From: Gimesia chilikensis
GTDB lineage: Bacteria; Planctomycetota; Planctomycetia; Planctomycetales; Planctomycetaceae
Direction of reading: 5' to 3'
Assembly: GCF_007744075.1 (NCBI RefSeq)
Contig: NZ_CP036266.1
Coordinates: forward strand, 2,244,501-2,308,500
DNA length: 64,000 nt
Of the stretch, positions 55,401-60,574 are shown piece by piece; position 1 is the first letter of the stretch, and every line of letters begins with the position of its first letter. The translations under genes were made by a program, and so were the position numbers. Under the pieces are notes generated by a model that saw only the letters and a program-made list of their open reading frames with translations, was not told the origin of the DNA and made no database searches.

Positions 55401-58400
55401 TCCCACCCATTGCGACTGTCGTATAGATATACAGCTCCTTCGTTAGAAGTGGATCCATCGTATTCGGGCGCTGTGATGGCAACAGTACCTTGATCGATGA
55501 GGACGATCGTTCCAAATTTGTCACCCGTCTGTAGTCTCGAACCGGTCAGTCTAGTCTCAATCGCAGAACTCCAGCCGGTGGTTCCCCGCTGGAAAAGATA
55601 GGCGGCTCCTCGGTTGTCGGCTTCAGGTGCCCCGACAATGATCCTGTCTCCCTGGATATCAACTGCGCTGCCGAACGCGTCTCCCGTTGTACCATCGGAA
55701 GCAGTCAGAATGGTCTCTGTTGGAGCAACGGTCGACCAGTCTGAGCCATTTTGTTCATACACGTAAACGGCACCAGACTGAGTTGCATTCCCCGTGGCAT
55801 CCTGGTTGCCGATCACGATGGTTTGCTCTTCGATCGCGACGGCAGTCTGGCCATTGAGCGTTCTGCTGACATGAGTCAGCAGGGGAGTTACTGTGGGTGC
55901 AACGGTTGTCCAGTCGCTTCCATTTCTTTCGTAAATGTAAACTTCAGCAATTCCCCCTGTGAGGGTAGCGCTGACCAGAAACGTTGATCCATCAATCGCG
56001 ACAGAGTCTGCAAAACTGACTGTATTGACTGCATCGGGAGCCGTGAAAGACGTTTCGTAGTCCCAGGTGTCATCCACTACAGACGTGGTACCCTGGTCGT
56101 TTTTCGCATAAACATATAATACGCCTGCCGGTGCTAGAGTCGAATCCGTACCAGGGGCGACGATCAGCATGTACTGATCGTCCATGGAGATGATCTTTCC
56201 AAATTCATCGCCTACATTGTGTGCGGTGTCTGTATCGATCTGGTTAAGTTCACTGGTAATATTCCATGTCCCGGGACTGTCTTCCTGAAACACAAAGACT
56301 TCGCCACTGTTGTTTCCATCCAGGCTGAGCGTTGGCGCACCTGCGGCAACGGTAGTGCCAGAGCTGGCAACCGATTTACCAAAATTTGAATATTCCGATG
56401 TCGATTTTGTCAGTACCGATTCATCCACGGTGCCCGGATCCCAGGTGGCGCCACTTTTGTTGTATACGTAAGCGGCACCAGATTCACCCACTACCAGTTG
56501 ATCGTCTCGCAGCAGGAGGGATGTCCCAAAGAAATTCCCTTCCTCCTGATTCGTGAATTTGTATTCATCGGGAGCAATGGTTGACCAGTCTGTGCCGTTT
56601 TTCTGATAGAGATAGACGGTACCGGTACCATCTGTATGCCGGGCACTGCGAGCTGCAATTGCGATTTCAGTTCCGTTGGTTGATACGGAACTACCATAAT
56701 AGGCGTAAGCAGAGCCATCGGAGGCTGTAATCTTGGTTTCAGTCGGAGCGATGGTATGCCAGTCGCTACCGTTTCTGGTGTAGATATACGCCGAACCGCT
56801 GTATGTGCCTGAGGAGTGGGTATCATTTAAAGCTCCAACCACCAGGAGCTCACCCTCAACGGAAACTGACGCACCATAATATTTATTCGATGTGGGATCT
56901 GCCGGCAGCAATTGAGTGATTACTGGAGCGGACCAGTCGACGCCGCTCTTTTCAAAAATGTAGGCGGCCCCTCCCGAAGAAATGCCTGAGTTGTCGGACC
57001 GGGCTCCCACGACAATCGTGTCCTGAGACACTGAGACGGAGACACCAAACAGGTAGGTGCTGTAAGTGCCAGACACATCGAATTTCTCGACCAGGGGGGG
57101 CTGGGTCTTCCAGTCGGAACCCACACGTGTGAAGACATAAGCGGCCCCTTTGCCTCCTTCTCTTTGTGAGCCGACTACAATTGTGTCGTCTTCGATATCG
57201 ACTGAATATCCAAATTCCGTCCCCTGGTAGGAATCGGTCACTATAGAGTCTGAGAACAGAGTGGTTTCCAGTTCCCAGGTATCATCAGTTTCGTCTGCGG
57301 GTGTTCCCTGTTGATTCCGTCGGTAGACATAGACGGCCCCTGAGCGATCTGCGTGGGCGGAGTTCTTAGGAACTCCCACGACCATGACATCGCCATCCAT
57401 GGCAATGGCACTGCCAAACTCGTCATAAGTGAAATTAGCATATTCCTCATCTGCAAACAGTTCGTTCTGGAAGGAGAGTGCAGTATCATCATTCTGGATC
57501 GAGACCGTCGCTTCGAGTGTCGCTAAATTTCCTTTCAGGACACTGCCACCAGTCGGATTACTCAGACGAACCTTGAAGGTTTCGGTGGCTTCCTTAAACA
57601 GATCGCCATGAATCGGAATAAATACGCTTTTATACTGTAAGGTCGAGGTCGCACTGGCGGAGAAACTCACTGTCGAGTTTACAGATGAATAATCTTCTCC
57701 TGCAGTAGCGGTACCATTAATTGTAGAAATATCCACTGTGGTCGCAAAATTTAAATCTCCCGCACTCCCGCCTGTCCGGCCGACTCGAAGTACCAGATTC
57801 CTGGAACCGTTATCTCCTTCACTTATATAGTGATCATCGAGAATAAAGACCGATCCAGCCAGATGGTCGTCATTTACAATCGTTCCCGTTGCATAATAGT
57901 CAGAAATCAACACCGAGCCGGAAGGAGTGCCTCCTCCAATCCGGGGATCGCTGATCAGTACAGAAAATGCTTCATCTGATTCCTGGTTGGCATCATCATG
58001 CACGTAGACCGTGACGTCTGTCGATAAATCGCCGGCTTTGATCGTTACCAGCTGATCGCTCAGAAACGTATAGTCACTGTGGTCTGCGGTACCAGTCTGG
58101 GTATTGACGCGAAAGGTGATGTCCGAACCGGCGACTTCGCTCAGGGAGACATTGAAGGTCAATGTCTCATTTTCGGGTGCGGATGCGTCGCTGATGCTGA
58201 GAGATGTGGAATCATTGTTGGAGATTGTGATCAGTCCTCTGTTATCTGCAATGGTCGTTAAAGCAGAACTGCTGCCCGTCAATAAGAGCTGGAAGGTTTC
58301 ATCTGTTTCCGTCAGTGTATCGCCGTTGATCTGAACGGTAATGACCTGTGTCTGTGTCAGTTCTGTTGGATCCGCCGTGAATGCCAGCGTTCCGCTGCTG

Positions 58401-58741
58401 GCGATATAGTCTCCCTCTGCGGCAGTGGCAGTCCCGTCTTGCGTTGTGAAACTGACCAGGGCCAGGTGATTGAGATCGCCTGCGCTGCTTCCAGTACGAG
58501 TAACGGTGATGGAGGCCGTCGAAGTGCCACTGTCTCCTTCGACAATCGAAACATCGTCGATCGTGAGCAACGATGTCAGCAGCGTTCGATCCTCGAGTTG
58601 CTCAATGGATTTAACTGACCTTGATTTGAGATGCCTGATTCGCTGTGATTCAGGGCGATGGCGAAGACGTTTCGATCGTTGAGATGTGCGATTGGGGGTA
58701 TAACGGTGAACGAAAGACTGTAACCAGTTTGTGAGTAACAT
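40472..58741 (-). CDS. Giant Calx-beta/FG-GAP surface protein with dockerin and metalloprotease-like end
   Basis: A single frame of 6,089 residues. A basic N-terminus ends in a LEDRTLLT motif (residues 47-54), the export-linked signature of planctomycete surface proteins. I count about 28 Calx-beta domains (each ending in a V.I.DDDQA-type strand) in groups, separated by four FG-GAP/integrin-alpha-like blocks near residues 420-1210, 1450-1840, 2075-2470 and 3950-4760 ('FGSAIAMDGDVMVVGVP' type repeats). A cohesin-like beta domain lies near 5670-5835 and a dockerin type I pair near 5842-5909 ('DLNDDNRINFRDLLLFAS', 'DLNQNDRVEFKDLLLFAS'). The final segment has HELGHLLGYDH (first histidine 6040), a zinc-protease motif, followed by a methionine. 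Calx-beta and FG-GAP domains bind calcium; adhesion or matrix building is likely. Confidence 0.92.
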   Translation of the reverse strand: MLLTNWLQSFVHRYTPNRTSQRSKRLRHRPESQRIRHLKSRSVKSIEQLEDRTLLTSLLTIDDVSIVEGDSGTSTASITVTRTGSSAGDLNHLALVSFTTQDGTATAAEGDYIASSGTLAFTADPTELTQTQVITVQINGDTLTETDETFQLLLTGSSSALTTIADNRGLITISNNDSTSLSISDASAPENETLTFNVSLSEVAGSDITFRVNTQTGTADHSDYTFLSDQLVTIKAGDLSTDVTVYVHDDANQESDEAFSVLISDPRIGGGTPSGSVLISDYYATGTIVNDDHLAGSVFILDDHYISEGDNGSRNLVLRVGRTGGSAGDLNFATTVDISTINGTATAGEDYSSVNSTVSFSASATSTLQYKSVFIPIHGDLFKEATETFKVRLSNPTGGSVLKGNLATLEATVSIQNDDTALSFQNELFADEEYANFTYDEFGSAIAMDGDVMVVGVPKNSAHADRSGAVYVYRRNQQGTPADETDDTWELETTLFSDSIVTDSYQGTEFGYSVDIEDDTIVVGSQREGGKGAAYVFTRVGSDWKTQPPLVEKFDVSGTYSTYLFGVSVSVSQDTIVVGARSDNSGISSGGAAYIFEKSGVDWSAPVITQLLPADPTSNKYYGASVSVEGELLVVGALNDTHSSGTYSGSAYIYTRNGSDWHTIAPTETKITASDGSAYAYYGSSVSTNGTEIAIAARSARHTDGTGTVYLYQKNGTDWSTIAPDEYKFTNQEEGNFFGTSLLLRDDQLVVGESGAAYVYNKSGATWDPGTVDESVLTKSTSEYSNFGKSVASSGTTVAAGAPTLSLDGNNSGEVFVFQEDSPGTWNITSELNQIDTDTAHNVGDEFGKIISMDDQYMLIVAPGTDSTLAPAGVLYVYAKNDQGTTSVVDDTWDYETSFTAPDAVNTVSFADSVAIDGSTFLVSATLTGGIAEVYIYERNGSDWTTVAPTVTPLLTHVSRTLNGQTAVAIEEQTIVIGNQDATGNATQSGAVYVYEQNGSDWSTVAPTETILTASDGTTGDAFGSAVDIQGDRIIVGAPEADNRGAAYLFQRGTTGWSSAIETRLTGSRLQTGDKFGTIVLIDQGTVAITAPEYDGSTSNEGAVYLYDSRNGWDNLTETFLSSTDGNSYNYFGTSIDLDNNTLIVGTDRYSAYLYENLSGWDPLNVSKLYYDSSSELYNLGLGEVVALNSYSLAVANLYNESTTISSVYSYNQQTPTFSIDDASITENDNGTQTLNLTVSVTDIPDGLYNQPISVDFSTVDGSATTADNDYQPLTGTLYFDEDSPLATQSQTISILINGDTKVELAETFAVTLSNPSVASDLSQGTATVTINDNDTVNLSISDVVVNEADGTATVTVTLDQPVPGNLSIDYATSQGTAIAGTDYSATSGTLSFSAGQQSQTITVDIIEDALAELEDSFDIILSNLQSTGFNASLLDNTGTVTIQDNDRLYNFEFKSKFQAQGTISDGDHLGNDMAIDGDTMIVGAPFWEDVTNQGAAFIYVRNRQGTHDDLSDDTWEYQATLLAPDPAFLARFGFTVAISGDTAVVGAISGDDGVIGSGSVYVFTRSGTNWTLQQELTASDAVSNDSFSEKLAIDGDTIVVGTVRNNSYTGAAYVFQRDNGVWSEVTKLTASDAVTGQQFGNAIEIEGSTLVIGAYRDSEYLSQSGAVYIFQKFGGNWVETQKLKSSQIVPNGFFGSSLSLEGENLVVGNPATFVTAPYSGKAYLFTLDTDTGIWSETQTLTPDDGNANAYFGYRVEIKNNLLVISSLRDADTATNNGKVYTFVKQGATWVQSQKFISPDAADDDYFGKAFAVTDGALLVSAYYDDEGADNTGSIYYYAPQAPAITVSDAVITEGDNGSRFVSLEVTRTAVTAGDLLLPATVDFTTTDGTATAAGNDYLASSGTLTFNGDPTVLTQTKIITIEIPGDRIVELDAEFSVTLSNLTGYGRLDDDTAQITIEDNDQATISINDVIVNEAAGKARLTVVLDALVSTTVTLDYTTVDQSATATNDYLSQTGSLTFTPGELSQIIEIDLVDSTPVELPETFLVQLSNLQAGGLDVFLPDDLATVTIKDDDIGDYELKSQIYSIGSRHPDDHFGFSLAVDGDTLISSAPGWDATYSDQGGAFIYVRNDQGTPEYTGDDTWEYQATLLAPDADNNTSDRFGHVVAISGDTAVVAALYGDETAENAGSVFVFTRSNGIWSFQQELHVADTIGNGYFGDVVAIENDTIVVGARSTDVYTGSAYVFKRENNVWTQTAKLVANDAAPVANFGSSVDIENSTIVIGARLDSETEYRSGAVYIFNEQDGNWTQTQKLKDPTPVDQGTFGTSVSLEGDLLLVGAISIPGQPASAGKAILFQLDHNSGLWNPIQTLTASDAAADSLFGVSVKIQDHQIFISSSSDPTGVLYNGAAYLFQQENQTWVEQQKFSDPSPTTGINFGRNLAVSNDTILIAAKYDDDYSPNAGSIYVYGLPQNPTISIEDASVTETDNGSHMVTLTVTRTATKPGDLVYGATVDFRTIDGLATIVGGDYENTTGTITFASEPTATSQTQTISIRVFGDLLVEADETFGIELFNVTGHARISDAEATITIQDDDQAALTIDDISINENAGTATLTVSLDQPVDTAISVDYATADLSAVSPDDYTATSGTLTFNPGVLSREIIVSIIDTDLVELDEKLLVNLSGLQTNGRDVVIADSQGEITIQDDDQAGFQVTDLAVDENVGTAFVVITLDKPIDTAIDVTYITMEINTTEGLDYVYANGSITFNPGELSKTVPVSIIDSALVEADERFSFSIGVQDKKGRDIIISDGYAEITIHDDDQARFSINDISVDEDAGTATLTVTLDEQVSGTVQVDYYTTSQSASSPTDFQSSSGTLSFSSGVSTQTISIPIIDSDLVELDESFLVSLTNIRPAYNIIFTDSQGQVTIQDDDQAAITINDISVDEDAGTAILIVSLDQPVDTAISVDYATADLSAISPDDYTATSGTLTFNPEEQLKIITIPITDTDLVEGSESLLVNLSNLQAVGRNVILSDTQGSVTITDDDQAGISIADISVDENAGIATLTVSLDHPVDTVISLDYNTAAQSAALNDDFLGTSGTLTFNPGEQTREIQVAIVDSALVEGDESFLVGLSGLQVNGRNVIISRNQAVVTIQDDDQAALSINNAIVDEDAGTATLTVSLDQPVATTVTVNYTTVNASAHSPDDFHAKSGILTFNPGDLSKTITVSIIDSELVELDEFLLVNLSNIQAGTADVVFSDSQGQIITIQDDDQANISINDVSVNEDANTATLTVTLDVAVDTAISVNYSTADQTALESQDYQPTSGMLTFNSGELSKSITIPIVDSNLVEIDEKLLVNLSGLQAFGRNVVISDSQGEITIEDDDQAAITIDDVTVDEDAGTATLTVSLDNPIDSTITVDYTTVDQTAVSPDDYTTAAGTLTFNPGVQSQSITVSIIDTDLVELNESLLVNLSGLQANGRDVVITDSQGEITIQDDDQARILLNDLTVNEDVGNAQVIVTLDQPVDTSVTVNYSLYDRSTNDSDDFIGQFTVNTITFNPGEVQKTISIPIVDSANVETTESFYLILSGLEASGRDVLIPEDTIEVTILDDDQARISINDVTVDEDAGTAMLTVTLDQLVDGQISIDYTTSDQTAGSPEDYQATSGTLIINSRDLSGTFTIPIIDSDLVEIDENFLVTLSNIQAPNLNVVFDDAQGQITIQDDDQASLTIDDVTVDEDAGSATLTVSLDKEVDTAISVNYATVDQTAVSSEDYQTRSGTLTFNPGQSTRTITVPLIYAGLLEPEETFVVNLTNLQNQGRNVIIGDSQGVVTIINHPPDSVFSITGDQLFFEGDSGTRNVRFVITRTGSIAGDLNFASSVSFTTADGTATAGEDYTPKTYTFNFSASPTALEQTASTLVSVNADTIKELSETILGRLTNPTGGSTLAGDVAVLDGTAVLINDDSDFSFNQDFLTPPDFSNHTRDRLGDDAIAIDGDVMVVGSSLNSASGEDNGAVYIYIRNEQGTPADQSDDTWEYETSILPDMSQLTNYSVGARFGTSVAIDGDTIVIGARQASFNNYHTGAVFVYTRVGSDWKTAAPEMEILADPINTNAVYFGDAVSIYENTIVVGVPGDSSGASSGGAAYIYEKNGSNWSTADVRKLIPSDSAANTDFGVAVSIYDDLIVVGDSRNGANGTNSGAAYVYTRSGDNWIDSPPIEVKLTASDASSNTYFGGSVSTNGSEIVVGSHQAHEFGTGTGAAYLYSRNGADWNSLPPDEIKLTGSAAYDYFGTSVSLSDQQLVVGSPGAGDAGSIFIYSKGGADWDTSTMTVTMESINSTESLSFGDTVAISGSTIAAGVPGISRDGIESGAVFVYQSSAPDTWTLASELSPTDSQTAHNVGDFFGESIVTSDQYMLISAPRSDSPLSPEGVVFLYTRNDAGTPADKNDDFWEYTTALTAPDPEQTRLFGETFAIDGSTILINAIMDDSTAEVYIYEMNGSDWTTTAPTVTPLLSRLSRSIPQDSITANTALAIQGDTIVVSGTVANGNAPSSGAVYVYTRNGSDWSTSLPTESILAASDGSAQDHFGYSIDLDGDKLVVGAEAKQNRGGAYLYEKGVTGWDSAIETILDASDLQTGDRYGSSVAIDGNTIAVSAPYHSGANEKSGAVYLFDGSGGWTNPSEIKLTQADQNSYFLFGSSLALDGNLLAVGTNKTSVFLFDGSAGWDLYHETKLSYPASSDLLGLGFGATVALNNNNLVVAALYNEYDNRGNVFSFNRQVPTFSIDNATITENDNGTQTLQLTVTATGIIPGLHADPISLDIDTLSGSALAGSDFLAYSGTILFDNNAASSTQTKTISIDIIGDTNVEATETFSVVISNPSVEASLIQDTGTVTIADNDVATFQISNRTVNENNGTVVIPVILDKSVQTTITVNYTTVSQTADSPDDYLTTFGTLTFNPGEQLKNISIPLVDNGVVEVDEEFLVTLSGIQSNGHQVVFTDDQALVTIQDDDQAAISINDTSIDEDAGTVTLTVSMDHPVDTTVIIDYETSNQTAVAPEDYQNTSGTLTFNPGEQSKTITIPIVDSDRVELDETFLVTLSALQASGRNVIISDSQAQVTIRDDDQAAITIDDVTIAEDAGTAILTVSMDQPVDTAVTVDYATSDQTAGAPDDYQTTTGTLTFNPGEQSKTITIPIVDSDRVELDETFLVTLSALQASGRDVSITDSQAQVTIQDNDQAAMTIDDVTVDEDAGTVTLAVSLDQPVDTNVYIDYATSDLTAGAPDDYQSVSGTLTFNPGEQIKTITIPIIDSNTIELNEYFLVSLSALQAGGRDVIITDSLAQVTIQDDDQAAITIDDVTIAEDAGTVTLTVSMDQPVDTTVTVNYATSDQSAGAPDDYQTTTGTLTFNPGELSKTITIPIIDSNIIELDETFLVSLSGLQAGGRDVIITDSQAQVTIQDDDQAAISINDLTVDEDAGTATLTVSIDQPIDTTVTVDYTTSDQSAGAPDDYQSTAGTLTFNPGELSQTITIPIVDSNLVELDETFLVTLSALQASGRDVSISDSEAQVTIQDDDQAAMTIDDVTVDEDAGTATLTVSLDQPVDTTVTVNYATSDQTAGAPDDYQNTTGTLTFNPGELSKTITIPIVDSPLIEAHETLLVNLSGMQSAGRNVILTDSQGQVTIRDDDRVTAELHLRIVSQPSNTTSAGEVLTLPAGRDWVDEWSTYWVEIWVDALNPTSQGIFSTSLDFSYQTQYTSASEIEFGGAFTQNQTGLIDDASGIISNLHAETTETQRGSDRYLLFARIKFEPAGEDQVLLDLENKSIGPYDLEFEINTPQVTLVDDIALDTVPAAFAGTEIWANPYDLNDDNRINFRDLLLFASVYNSIPSQSDSDYAWFADLNQNDRVEFKDLLLFASNYNKTREGRDQVNYASSYPEVWNNLLTVESQAEPPLIVEPLKQTTAQSMLDSAVEDVSSQVSPVESQKLESINIQVTDLAGDTLGRAAGNTIYIDSNAAGYGWFIDATPTSHDEFTESSDLTLIALPDSDAAERVDLWSVIMHELGHLLGYDHEESGWMEDSLVPGVRKLPAWETEADQFFTDLSDDMSIIL
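41734..43750 (-). repeat. Six tandem 336-bp repeats inside the giant gene
   Basis: The junction sequence encoding the DDDQA strand recurs at 41734, 42070, 42406, 42742, 43078, 43414 and 43750, an exact 336-bp step each time. Each unit encodes one 112-residue Calx-beta domain. Neighbouring units are very similar at DNA level, including long runs such as the stretch encoding the TFNPGE and VELDETFLV strands, which indicates recent duplication or gene conversion. Domains further upstream in the gene are more diverged. Confidence 0.88.
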
Positions 58742-59147
58742 CAGCTGGTGGCCCTTTGCAGTCTGGTTATTGTTTGTATGGTCAGTATCTGATTTTCAAA
58801 AATGTCGTATGAAAGAACAGGGAATGGCGGGTGAAATGAGGAAGAGGAAACAATTGTTATCTGAGAAAATGTGTACGCAGTTCAGGTGTGTAAACGACGA
58901 TACCAGTAGATCAGATCTTTATCCAGTTAAATTTTAGATAATTTAGAAATTGCGAAAACTGGACCATTCAAGAGGTTTAGAGCTTGTGCTGCAGCCGGGC
59001 AGGGAGTAGGACGCACAGCAGAGACCTGTTCATCAGGATTTCTCCTGTTGTGGTCAGGGATTCAGAGGAGATGAGTGGACAATCTCACAATTGTCCCGGG
59101 AATCTGGGAGAGGCGTCGCGGATATGCTACGGAGTGATTAAGTCGCT
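58742..59147. other. Intergenic region, 406 bp
   Basis: This contains the promoter region of the giant gene and the 3' flank of the DUF1501 gene. I see no gene, tRNA or clear terminator. Confidence 0.4.
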
Positions 59148-60527
59148 TTAGAGCAGCTCAGGAATCGGTTTGCCGTCAGTCAGGATCGGGATTGGGCGGC
59201 CGGTATTGTCGTAGTAGGCCTGGTGCGTATCGATGCCGAACTTTTGATAAATCGTTGCCAGTAGATCATTACTGTTCATGACGCGATCGACGGGATGTTC
59301 CCCTTTGGCATTGGTCGCACCGATTGCCTGGCCCATTTTGAGTCCTCCCCCGGCCAGGAAGATACTCATAGCCCGGCACCAGTGGTCGCGACCGGGGCGT
59401 TTGCTTTTGTCCTGATTTCGGACCAGCGGGGTGCGGCCGAATTCACCGCAGAAGATGAACAGGACATTCTGATCCAGTCCCCGGCGCTGCAGGTCATTGA
59501 TCAGGGCGGGAACCGCCTGGTCGAAGACGGGCATGCGTTCCCGGTATGCCTGGAAGATGTCGGCGTTGACAGAATGATCGTCCCAATTACTGGTGCGGCC
59601 CGCTTTTTTGGAGAGTCGGAAGCTGGCCTGCAACTGGACCAGCCTGACGCCCGATTCCACCAGCCGACGGGCCAGCAGTAAGCCCTGTCCCCAGGTGGTC
59701 CGCCCGTATTCGTCGCGAAGCGCCTCCGGTTCAGCCGAGAGGTCAAAGGCTTTGCTCGTCCGGTCACTGGTCAGCATGGCCAGCGCCCGATTGTTGAACT
59801 TGTCCAGCGCGGACATCGAACCGCTCTTATCCAGTTCACGGCGGAACGTATCGAACTGGCTCAGCAACTGATTACGTTTTTTAAGAGCTGCTGCAGCGGA
59901 ATCGTTGACGGAAAGATTGTCAACTGAGAATTTCGAACTGTTGGGATCACCGCTGAACATGAACGGACTGTAAGCCGGTCCCAGGTAAGCCGGACCTCCG
60001 CCGTAAAATTTGGTGTTGGCGATAAACAGGGGAATGTCGCGGACCTGGTGTTCGAGCTGGCTGGCGACGACCGATCCCATTTCGGGATACTCCGCATCAC
60101 CGGGATTGGCCGCGGTCGGTGTATAGCCTGAGAGAAATCGACAGGTGCCGCCCGAGTGTTCATTCCGGTTGTGGTGCAGACTGCGGACGATCGAAAACTT
60201 GTCCGCCATTTGGGCCAGGTTCGGCAGCAGCTGACAGATCTCCATGCCGGGGACGTTGGTTTTGATCGGACTGAATTCCCCCCGGTATTCTGAGGGGGCC
60301 AGCGGTTTCATGTCGAAGGTATCGATATGGCTGGGGCCGCCGTTGGCCCAGAGCAGGATGACGGAAAAATCCTTGTTGAGCCCGGCTGGACTCTGTTCTC
60401 CCGCCAGCAGACGCGTCAGGTTGGGATCAAAGCCGCCAGAGAGCGCGCCCAGACCGAGTCCGCCAATTTTCAGAAATTCCCGCCGACCCACAGGGCCGGG
60501 ACAAGGCTGCATCGGTTTGCTGTTCAT
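59148..60527 (-). CDS. DUF1501 protein, Tat-exported
   Basis: A 459-residue protein from the ATG at 60527; a GTG at 60539 is less likely. The N-terminus has 'QPCPGPVGRREFLKIGGLGLG', a twin-arginine signal. DUF1501 motifs: 'LWANGGPSHIDTFDMKPL', 'SNWDDHSVNADIFQ', 'CGEFGRTPLVRNQ' and 'GRDHWCRAMSIFLAGGG'. It is closest in this window to the product of 31819-33243. It is the last gene of a minus-strand unit with the PSD1 and PPC genes upstream, the same three families as the plus-strand operon at 27.2-33.2 kb but in another order. Its substrate is unknown. Confidence 0.9.
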   Translation of the reverse strand: MNSKPMQPCPGPVGRREFLKIGGLGLGALSGGFDPNLTRLLAGEQSPAGLNKDFSVILLWANGGPSHIDTFDMKPLAPSEYRGEFSPIKTNVPGMEICQLLPNLAQMADKFSIVRSLHHNRNEHSGGTCRFLSGYTPTAANPGDAEYPEMGSVVASQLEHQVRDIPLFIANTKFYGGGPAYLGPAYSPFMFSGDPNSSKFSVDNLSVNDSAAAALKKRNQLLSQFDTFRRELDKSGSMSALDKFNNRALAMLTSDRTSKAFDLSAEPEALRDEYGRTTWGQGLLLARRLVESGVRLVQLQASFRLSKKAGRTSNWDDHSVNADIFQAYRERMPVFDQAVPALINDLQRRGLDQNVLFIFCGEFGRTPLVRNQDKSKRPGRDHWCRAMSIFLAGGGLKMGQAIGATNAKGEHPVDRVMNSNDLLATIYQKFGIDTHQAYYDNTGRPIPILTDGKPIPELL

Positions 60528-60574
60528 GGTTCTATCCACAGTTCAAATTGAAGCGTGTCGTGTTGTCTCGTGAG

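Noticed and set aside
40472..58741. Many plus-strand ORFs within the giant gene, some over 100 codons
   Set aside because: They are antisense shadows of the repetitive minus-strand frame; they repeat with the same period and lack ribosome sites.
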